A DNA stretch of 64,000 nt from Trifolium pratense (taxonomy: Eukaryota; Streptophyta; Magnoliopsida; Fabales; Fabaceae), in assembly GCF_020283565.1 (NCBI RefSeq), contig NC_060063.1, forward strand, positions 35,736,635 to 35,800,634. The letters are read 5' to 3'. The position numbers were made by a program, and so were the translations under genes. Below the pieces are notes generated by a model. That model was not told where the DNA came from, did no database searches, and worked only from the letters and a program-made list of their open reading frames with translations. Shown here piece by piece: positions 54,646 through 64,000 of this stretch; position 1 is the stretch's first letter, and each line of letters starts with the position of its first letter.

Positions 54646-57600
54646 CACTACAAGAAAATCTGCGTTTAGCTACGAAGCCACTTGTAGCTAATTCGTAGCT
54701 AATCGCTAGTAAAACAGTGTTTGCTACGCATTTGTTGTGAATTAGCTGCCGTATAGGTCCTAGCATGGATTGGGCGGCAAATCATCTAGAAAAATATTTC
54801 CTAGCTAATTTGCAACTAATATATAGGAAATCATAGCTAATTCCCAATTAATACATAGTTAAATATTGTTGAAAAGGTTATGTTTCCTAGCGATTTCGCA
54901 GCCAAATTCAAGCATTTTAGAAAAAATCTATAATTATAAAAGGCTAATTACTATGAATCCATTCCTAAAACCAAGCTAATTGTTAATTAATTATCATCCA
55001 TCAAAAAAGCTAAGTTAAATGTGCATCATATACTCTCATTACATCTTATTACTGGCAAATGAATCAAATATGCATGTTATACTTAAAGATATTGATGATA
55101 CTTTAAATCCAATATAAACTATACATTTTAATATTAAAACCATAAATATGTAGAAGTGAAATTGATTAGTGTTAATAAACATATGAACAGAACTAATGTA
55201 ATGCATAATTTGAACATGAAATTGATTAGCAAAGTAAATATATTGATCTATTTAATGCCTCGAGTTATCAAGAATTCAGAACTCATTAAAAAGAAAAGTT
55301 GAATTTACCCAAAACAAATTCATGTGCTTCAAGGGAAAGCCGAGACTGATCACTCTTCATCAACTACAAAACAAATTCAGAGAAAATTTTTTAATGTGTT
55401 CCTGATAACACTATAAATGAATACTGAAAATTCCCATGAGCAACAGATTAGTAGATTCCCATGAGCTAAGTTAGTGAAATTATTGATCCAGACAACACTA
55501 TATAGAATAATGATGAATAAGACACATTCAATCAATATTTTTTTTCCAAGTGCAATACTAAGTTTGTGGCTTAGTTTTTTTTCCAACTTTAATTCATCAG
55601 AATTAAAGAATAATGATGAGTTAAGAAGCCTTTCTAATCAAATCTAATTATGGTAGTTTGTAAAGAACTATTCACATAAAACACATTCAAGTTGACTAAG
55701 ACAAACACATAAATGATGATGGACCAAACAGAAATAATATTGGAAAGATAACTACACCAATATCCTAATGGTCCATCAAACGATTTGGATGTTCTTAAAG
55801 GTCATTCAATACAATTTTGCAAGATGTTAAAAGCATTACCAGAACATGTCACTAGTCAATAAGTTAGCACGAGTAATTTGACAACCACCATAATTAGTAC
55901 CTTTTCTTGCATCAGGGCTAATCTGCATGCACAAAATAGCACAAACAATACTTATGATGGGTGGTAAAGAAATATTTACAGAGACTTATTAACTAAATCT
56001 GATTGGTATTAAAAACTTATTAACTTCAACTTATAAACCTTTCCCCAGCAACCTTGAATCATTTAATGAACATCACTACTAAAACTGACTAATTTTTACA
56101 GAGATTATGTGAATCAGTGAACAAATGAACCTATAAGGCTAATAGGTATGCCTGTAGCTTATATAGTGTTTTATTTCATGAAACTATATATTAAAATGAA
56201 ACCATACCCACCAAAACTGCAACCTTATGAAAAACAGTACGCTATACCAGAGAAAACCAAAACATCAGACAAGATAAGGATTCACTTTCATACCTGGTCT
56301 GAACTGGAATAAAAAAATGAAAGCAGTCATCTAGCAAGGCATGTAGCAACACAGTGCAGGCATGTTGTGTGATACTGTGGACTTCACACTTTCACAACAC
56401 CGTGCATGTAGCAATGTACCTGTGAGCAGGTAGATTGACATCCCATGCCAGAGTTATTGTGCAGACAAGTACCTAAAAACACCATAATGGATACTTAATG
56501 AAACAAGAGGCAAATTCTGAAAGTCTAGATTGAAAACTAGTGAGATAAGCTCTACCTTCAAAAGTCCATCAGAGAATACTTAAGCATTGATTATTATTTG
56601 TAGTTAATATATATTTGGTATTGCTATGAGCATTTAACTCAATACGATATAGAGAACATACTTTTCATTTTACATACTTAGTATCAACACATTTAACCAA
56701 GTGTCATAATATGATTCAGTAACTTGACCAAGTTTTGCACAAGATAAAGTGGAAACATTCTTCTTGATAAGAAGATATATAAGTAAACAACAAAATCATC
56801 ATTTGAAATTTATAATTAAAAGATATGCTTCACTATAAAATGGGACATTAAAATCTCTATCAAGAAACTTCATAGATAATTATCATAGCATGCAGAACAA
56901 TATTGTGAATGTCAGCGAGACCAATGACCAAAAGCAACACTCTCTTCTTACCCGAAAATCTACCTCTGGCCAAGCTTTATGAAGATCCCAGGCTGACATC
57001 ATAGGACAGCAAACATCGTATCTTCCCTATAAAGTAAAGAATGAAGATCATACGACATTGAAAGGAATATGATGCAGCAAAAAGTGATTTACCTGCACGA
57101 TTGTGGTGTTGATATGCCATGCCTTATTCTTTAAGTTCTGCTTCCAGTTCGTCCTGAAAACGAGAATAAATTCAGAATGCCGCATGGACAAGTATTAGCA
57201 ACTATTTAGCACCAACATGCAACAAGATACAGACAGAAGTGGTTATTTCAATCACTTCGATTTTCTTAAACTATTATCGGTGTTTACATGTATGTTAGTA
57301 AGTGTCAATGCTTCATAGATTAGTACTCTACAACACTACACAATCAAAAAGTAACATATTCCCCACCCAATTCCTCAAACATAACCAATAAATTCCATGT
57401 TGGTTTCAGCCATGAATGAGGAACATGATACCTGAAATTATTAGCCTACAAATTCCCTGTTGGTTTCAGTCCAAGTGTGAAACAAAGAAGAGTGTTTTAT
57501 TTTAGTAATGAACTCATTCTTAGAAGGCACACTAAACTTAATTTGGTTAATGATAGTGGACACACAAACATGAAATGAAAGAAGCATCTACTATATGTCA

Positions 57601-58596
57601 ATCATCCCTACATTTATTCTTCAATGAAAATATATTCTCACATAAATGATCATTCTTATAATTTATCATAACTGGTTAAGTCTATATCAATTGTGGTAGC
57701 AGCAACAGTGAATAACCAAAAGCAATAACTTACAAAGGAAATCATAGGACAAATGCAAATAAAAATCAATAAGTTACAAGGCAGTAAAAATTCTATATCA
57801 CCGGTCAACAAAAAATATTTCTCAACATTATTGAGCAAAAGGAACTAGCAGAATCACACCTTATTTCCACCATCACTGAAGTTGCTTCAAGCAAAAGCTG
57901 CAATGGAGGATCAACGTTATACACTCTGCATAAGGGACATTTTCCAAAACATCGACACTATCAATCCGAACCTGTAGAATTAAGGAACATAAGTATTAAA
58001 TGTACATTTCAAAGACACAAAGCATCAAACCTATTTCATAGATGAAGTGGAATCACATTACCGAGATTAGATAAACATGTGATATTTTAGTGAAATAACC
58101 AACACAATACATGTTGAGAAATGAATATTGCCTAACAGAGTGAAATGCCACTCCATAAATGGTTATGCAATAAAGCTATTGCAGGGCAAGTAACAAATCT
58201 CAAGTAGTGACATAATTACTAGTAACAAATAAAATGACTAATCTTTACAAAAGATACATAGCTAATAACAAAAATTTACTATACAACCACAAACTAATTA
58301 AATGTCACTCTCCATGTCCTTGGATATTTGTTATCATCAAAGATGCATTAAAAAAGAATCAAATCATTTCTATTTTGCTAGCTAGTTCTTAATCATGTGA
58401 GACTCACTCTTAACTAAATGTATTACAAATAACACCTAAACTATTTTCTATTCCTTTTTCCCAAACAAAATAGATTTAAATTTTCAACCAAATACCAAAA
58501 CATTACTAATACTACTATGAGGTTAACAATATTATTCAATCTACACATACGCACATACAAGCATCTTTGATCATCATCAATGACATTATTACTACT
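54646..58596 (+). mobile_element. CACTA (En/Spm) element, left end and body; right end not seen
   Basis: The terminus CACTACAAGAAAATCTGCG follows TTA. The first ~270 bp carry degenerate subterminal repeats of TAGCTAATTCGTAGCTAA type in both orientations, typical of CACTA transposons. No transposase is readable. The body is AT-rich and holds minus-strand exon-like pieces (56420-57957). Element E starts at 58597, so the CACTA right end may lie beyond the window or be lost. From 54915 to 56419 and 57958 to 58596 I see no gene. Confidence 0.6.
56420..57957 (-). pseudogene. Captured exon-like pieces, one from a Brr2/ASCC3-type helicase
   Basis: Four minus-strand segments with GT-AG borders: 57860-57957 (reading ...DPPLQLLLEATSVMVEI), 57093-57153 (TNWKQNLKNKAWHINTTIVQ), 56952-57026 (GRYDVCCPMMSAWDLHKAW...) and 56420-56472 (VLVCTITLAWDVNLPAH). 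The last matches the conserved TLAWGVNLPAH motif of Ski2-like helicases such as Brr2 and ASCC3. I do not recognise the others, and neither a start nor a complete domain is seen. They may be gene fragments carried by the CACTA element, or the remains of one host gene. Confidence 0.45.
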
Positions 58597-59770
58597 TGAA
58601 ATTCTGGTACACAGTAGACAAGTGTTGTCCACGATGTGCAGACACTTGTCGCAACACTTGTCTTAGCAGTAAGAACAATAAAACAGAGCATTAAAAACAT
58701 ATACTGAAAAGCATAAACGACACACATAATTGTTAACCCAGTTCAGCCTAACAGCCTAATCTGGGGGATACCAATCCAGGAGGAAATTCACTATCAGCAG
58801 TATTAATTCAGAGCTAAACTCCCCCGTTTACAACTCCTCACTTAATCCCTACCCAATGACACTTCTACCTAGGAACTCCTAGATATAAGACCCCGTCTCA
58901 CTCCCCTCAACCTTACAACCAGTAAGGATTTCAATAACAACATAATGGAGACACTCTCCTTGACAAAGATGAAGTCGACACACTTCAATAACATCACCAC
59001 CTAGCCAACGACTAAGTTCACAATTTGGAGTTGCTTAGAAGCTTCCTCCAAATACAATACTCAACTCATTACCTACAGGTTTCTGAGTGAGGACATAGTG
59101 ACCATCTCACAACCCGAGTGGTTCACTTTACACCAACTCTCCTAGAGAGTGGCTTAAAGACACGAAACCCTTAAAAGACTACATCTTTGATATTCTATTT
59201 TTGCTTCAAGTTTCGGTGAATAAAATAGGGTTAGCAGCACCCTTTAAATAGCAAAGCCTCGTGGGCTTTTCACAATGATCCAGCTCCAAGAAATCTTCTA
59301 GATGCAAAATATATATTTTTACCAAATCTTTCTTTGCATCAAATATTCCTCCCATAAATATATTTGTTGTAAATATATTTTAAAATTAAATCTTCTAATC
59401 TTCTTGAAGCACAAAGATTTATTTGAAATAAATCTTTTATATTTTCTGCAGCAATCTTCACAAGATATATTTTTGAAACAAATATTATATTTTCTAAAAG
59501 TTATTTTATTCCTTTAGAAAATAGGACTAGGGTTCAGCTGCCTTCTGAAACACATTGATCACGTGCGTCTTGTTGAGTAAGAAACCACGAAACAATTCTT
59601 CAATCAAATCTTCGAAAGATTGAGTAGAAAATAAAAACGCTAGCTGGCGCGAACAATCAGACATACAAGTGTTGTTACATCTGTCGCAACACTTGGCGTA
59701 AGCACATTTGTCTCAACACTTGGCTAAAAGATGTTTTTGCAAAATGTAGCCAACATACAAAAACCCAACA
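58597..59770 (-). repeat. 3' LTR of element E
   Basis: On the minus strand it begins TGTTGGGTTTTTGTATGTTGG and ends CAGAATTTCA, 1174 bp. A TATA-like CTATTTAAAG lies near 59243-59252. Inverted AGACAAGTGTTG/CAACACTTGTCT arms lie at 58616-58663. Confidence 0.88.
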
Positions 59771-62600
59771 ATCTCCCCCTTTGGCAAATTTTGGCTAAAA
59801 CAATATTAGACCAGTATATTGAGAGATACAGTATTACCTTTCCTTCGAGTCAACATGATCACACAACTAGGAAAGAAAGTAACACATAGTAAGACTACTT
59901 CCAAGAGAGGTAAGTAGCATCAGAGGCATGCAATAGCAGGAATAAACACATATAGCCTCACAGAGCAGATAGAGAGAAATAAACTCTCACAGTGGATTCA
60001 AAGATAGGAGAAATAAACTCCTACAATCAGAGTACATCCATTCAACCAGGGAAAAATAAATTCCCACAAACATAGAACTAGGAAAAATAAATTCCCAGCC
60101 ACCAGAGAATAAAGCCAAGATGTCTCAGCATCTGGCATCACACTTGTCACTTATTCATACTACCACTCCCCCTGAATTTGTGCATGACAGAGCACAAACA
60201 TACAATGTAATCAACCATAGGAACTACAACATCCTTGTAATAGCAGAAGCATTCAATCAGAGTGATCAACGCTTAATGGTTGTTGTAGACACACATGTGT
60301 GCATTCATAAATAAGCATGTACAAGTTACCCATATTTCTATGAATGTAACTAACTAAGTCACCCATATTGCTATGAATGTGACCCAAATCACCCATATTT
60401 CTATGACTGTGATCCTAAGCATAAAAGTCATCCATATTTCTATGATTATGACTAAGCACGATGAATCATCCATATTTCTATGACTATGATTATGATCATG
60501 CCCTATGCTACAAATTTAAATGCTTTTTGGAATTCTTGCAACACATCACACAGAGCTGAAGGTAACATTTACTCCACTCAGACATAGGCCTAGAAGATTA
60601 ACACATCGCAGAAAGAACCGCAACAACATACACACCAGATGTCAGCACATCTGTCCACACATCACGCAGATAGATCTTACATATCACAGATCACTACTCC
60701 CCCTTTTTAGCCACAAATTCTGACAAATAAAGTCAGTGTGCATTAAACAACAGAACAGAGGCATAGAGGTACCATAGCAGTATCAGAAGTGCAAGTTACA
60801 TAACAGAGAGAACTAAACTCTCACAAAAGAACCACATAGGGAGAAATGAACTCCCACATACTGAGAAAAATAAATTCTCACACATCAGATCAGGATGTCT
60901 AGACATCAGGCATGACATCACACATCAAGAACATAGCACTCCCACAACCATCAAGCACGTTATCAGAGCATAAGCTATCAGAACACATTATCAGGCTAGC
61001 TACGCACTACTACTCCTCCTGGATAGCATTACTCCCCCTCAACACATGCATATATATAACTCACACTCCCCCTCAATACGAGCATAGAAGCATAAGAACA
61101 ACAACTTCACCAAATGTGAGAACACCGGTCCACACATTTGTCCACACACACACTACTCCCCCTTTTTGGTCATAATTTTGACAAACATCATACATATCAG
61201 AACATAGGGTAGCAGACAAACGCTTCAGAGTGCACACAATACATACCATAATGCACACAAAGGTGCTAGAAATCCAGGGCCTAGCCCACACAATATACGG
61301 AGAACATGCAAGCCTTTATCCACAATACCATAACCAAACTCCAACAGTATAACATGAAGATCATAAGTCATAAGGCATAAACTTATACCATCTTCATCAC
61401 ATCAACCTCCATAGTTAACACTCATAAAATAGACATTTTCCCCTTGTTTCCACAACATGACAAGAGCATGAGAAACCATTGTTCTTGGAAACAACATGTA
61501 CCAACCGGCAGAGAAAACAATGTTAGGAACATGTGGTCCGACAAAAGAAATCTATAGTCAGAAGTCAAAGACACTCCCTTTTTGGCTTTGGAGTGCTTCT
61601 GATCTTTCAATCTCAAAGAGTTGTCTCATAATACTCTTAGAGATTACACCCATAAAGGTTATTGGTAGCTTCACCATAAACGTTGTAGCTTGCTTCATAG
61701 TTAAAAATATACTTACCAAAAATCCAGCTTCTCATAGCATTATCTCTTTTAAAACACAAGTTTCTATTTCTAGACATTTTCTTCAAAATGAATAAAACAT
61801 TCTCTAAGAGGACAGAAGAGATGTCAACTTTCTTCTTGTCAAGTGACATGATGCCCAAAACATCATCCTCAATATTTGGCTCATAGTCAACCACATTCTG
61901 GCATTTGGGTGACAGATGTTGTACACAATGTTGGAACACTTGAGATAACACGATGTTGAGACAGATGTTACAACATCTCGTACCAGAACAGACAAGTTAT
62001 TCAACACAGATGAGTATTATTCAATTTCAATCTCAAGAGACATATACCAAAAGCATCTTCAACAATAGATATATTGTCATCACATAAGAACATCAAACTA
62101 GAGATTTCAGAAACAGGTCTGAAACAGTCACTTACCATAGTAGTAATCACCTTTGATCATCACATATCTGAGCATTATCACATTTGATCATAGCACATCT
62201 GAACACATATAATACTTCTCAGCAAAATGCACATCCAAACAATCGTACCTTGCTAGTTCTCTTTTAGTCACACTTTGAGCAACAACTTTGGTCAAATGGA
62301 AGATCATCAAGATCAGTTTCTTCTACCACATTCAAAACCTCAATACTCCAAACCACCATTAGTTGATCCTCATTAGATTGAGGACTCTCAGAACCATATC
62401 AGCATCAGTTTGGGGGATTGCAGAACAGGTTTCAACAACACTAACGGGTTGGTCCAGGATGTTTCAACATCCGATATGACATTAGACGTATGTGAGGTTC
62501 CTTTAGGGGACTCAACCACAACTTTAGTGAGGGATGACAAAGTGTCAGAACCAACAATCTTGGAAGATGACACATGCACATTTTCAACAACAGTGTCATC
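59771..62600 (-). other. 3' internal region of element E, polypurine and palindrome rich
   Basis: No coding frame is supported. On the minus strand there are GGGGGAG tracts at about 59773 (primer), 60164, 60695, 61032, 61061 and 61142, as in other Sireviruses. Short perfect palindromes recur (60636, 60894, 61963, 62457). The plus strand is strongly A+C rich. Repeats of CATCCATATTTCTATGA-like units lie at about 60327-60490. Confidence 0.6.
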
Positions 62601-62699
62601 AACAATAGCAACATTCATACTAGATTGAAAGTTTCAGAGGTACATCCGACAGATGTTCCAACACTACCCACAACATTTGAACTGACAAAACCTTTAACA

Positions 62700-63092
62700 T
62701 GAGTAACAACATTTGATTCGACATTAGGGGTTTTGATAGGTTCAAGATACAAACATGTCATAGTATGAGATTTATTGACAACAACAAAAGGATCACCATT
62801 CCTACCATCACTTTTGAGATTCATCTTTTCGTCTTTGTTCTCTATTAGCCAAGATGTAGCATTTACTCCCAAAGACTTAGAAATAATTAACATTTGGTTT
62901 TCTCCCCTTCCAATGCTCAGAGAGGGTAGATGAGAACTCATGACTAATTCCTTCAGAGGAGCAGAAGTTAGAGAATTTAGCATTTTCAAATTCCTTCCAA
63001 TGGTCACTTCTGATCCTGACAATTACACCCTCATTCTCTCTTTGGAGGCGTTGACAAAGGTCTTTGAACACATTAAAATAAAATTTACCCAA
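62700..63092 (-). pseudogene. pol: Integrase relics of element E
   Basis: The minus strand reads QRENEGVIVRIRSDHWKEFENAKF...ISHEFS, the second-Asp region of a copia integrase (RSDHG-EFEN; here W replaces G). It jumps straight to HWKGRKPNVNYF, so the stretch with the catalytic Glu is deleted. In another frame VFGSKCYILANREQRRK follows, the usual next block. Stops and frameshifts make this non-functional. Confidence 0.7.
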
Positions 63093-63597
63093 GTAAATCT
63101 GGAGGAATCATAAACAACTACAAAGACATACTTCTTTCGACCAAGGTTGTCAACTTGCATAGGTTCATCAAATCAGCAATCATCTCTTTTCTTGTCATGA
63201 AGCCAGAATTTTCTTGCCAGATGTTGCAACATTATGTGGGACATTTGTCCCTTCAACTAGTCTATAGTGCAATGTGAGAGGAGATTCCCTCTTACAGACA
63301 ACATCAGAGTTGATCAAAATATTTGGATGCTGATCAAGAATAATACTACAAAGCACAGTGGGAAATGTTGTTGGCATCTTCACAGCCAAAGACTTAGCAT
63401 TCTTAGTAGTTTAAAAAAATATAAGAGTCAAAATCACATTTGGTCTTGATACCAACAATGTAGATAAAGTTACTCAAACCTGTAGCTCTGTCAGATAACT
63501 CTACCTCAGCTTCAGGTTCTTCACTGCTGCCCAAAAACTTATTAATCACAGCAGGTGAAAATTCAACACATCAAAAAAGTCTTCATGAATTCTTTGC

Positions 63598-63924
63598 TCA
63601 AAGGATCATCACAGTGTTCAGTTTCATGGCTTCAAGAGCTGTACTAGACTCAATCAAGTTAGTTATCATTTGTTGCCTAGTGAGAGCACCAACCTTTTGC
63701 TGGACAGATGTACCTACACCAGCATCTACATGTGTCCCAGATAGTAAATTCTTATCACTAACCGTCAGCTCACTTGATCTTCTGGTCTCTGTTCCCACAA
63801 CATAGATGAACCTAGCCAATTCTTTGGCTACATTACTAGAATGAGTGGTAGGAACCCGATTAACAACAACAATCTTATTCAGAACTGCATATAAAGGATA
63901 TAATTGAGATGCAGAAAGTTTCAT
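63598..63924 (-). pseudogene. Env-like domain fragment in element E
   Basis: A 108-codon minus-strand frame reads LYPLYAVLNKIVVVNRVPTTHSSNVAKEL and FIYVVGTETRR. It resembles in layout the segment of the S1/S2 env-like proteins around ISPRVGGTDTISWTHRHL. Family resemblance is weak and judged by eye. It lies upstream of the integrase relic, whereas env-like normally follows RNase H, so it is rearranged or belongs to another nested copy. Confidence 0.4.
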
Positions 63925-64000
63925 TTGACAAGGCCATTGCTTCAGCCTATTCCCAGTGATTGTTCTACAAATTTCATTATCTGTGACTTCCAGCTCAGCT

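Larger units (their letters stand above)
58597..64000 (-). mobile_element. Degenerate Sirevirus-like element E (minus strand, continues past the window)
   Basis: Read on the minus strand, a 3' LTR (58597-59770) is preceded by the polypurine tract GCCAAAGGGGGAGAT, then a long 3' internal region with repeated GGGGGAGT tracts, integrase relics (62700-63092) and an env-like fragment (63598-63924). The LTR resembles the solo LTR at 44242. The 5' end is beyond 64000. Confidence 0.8.

Overview
This is plant nuclear DNA, probably from a legume (inference). It contains Sirevirus-type Ty1/copia elements with an env-like gene, a Tekay-type chromovirus, a Helitron, a FAR1-type Mutator element, MITEs and a CACTA terminus, plus spliced genes with GT-AG introns. 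Almost everything is transposon; host coding sequence is limited to fragments.

Positions 1-33489 are one nested block. The outer layer is Sirevirus S1 (+ strand), which starts left of the window and ends at 33489. Chromovirus A (267-7098, Tekay type) sits in the S1 protease region, and a decayed gypsy element B (7099-14341) sits in the S1 RT region. A deletion has fused the A 3' LTR to the B 5' LTR and removed the S1 integrase region between them. A complete young Sirevirus S2 (20767-33017, 1120-bp LTRs that look identical, TGAAC target duplication) sits inside the S1 3' LTR. S1 and S2 both carry an env-like ORF. Both also carry, on the opposite strand between that ORF and the 3' LTR, a conserved 102-codon ORF with its own TATA box and AATAAA signal. 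This antisense minigene is the best candidate in the window for something undescribed.

Positions 33490-38970 hold the 3' part of a spliced Ulp1/C48-type protease gene, cut by S1, together with tandem duplications and a minus-strand coiled-coil-like ORF broken by an in-frame stop. A non-autonomous Helitron lies at 39933-42036.

Positions 42216-51396 hold two 1.8-kb direct repeats. Between them are a solo LTR with a GGATT duplication and a 4.3-kb Mutator-like element with ~88-bp inverted repeats and a spliced FAR1-type transposase gene, which has a tandemly duplicated 3' exon. A 185-bp MITE lies in only one of the two direct repeats.

From 51397 to the end there is a truncated F-box gene (-), a possible SINE, a mariner-type MITE, one orphan exon, a long-hairpin MITE between AT microsatellites, and a CACTA terminus. 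Right of the CACTA terminus are minus-strand exon-like pieces, one resembling a Brr2/ASCC3-type helicase. The window ends in a degenerate minus-strand Sirevirus-like element (E, 58597 onward) whose LTR is related to the solo LTR. The gypsy B LTR carries a hairpin array with compensatory changes, and element E carries dispersed perfect palindromes built on one motif.
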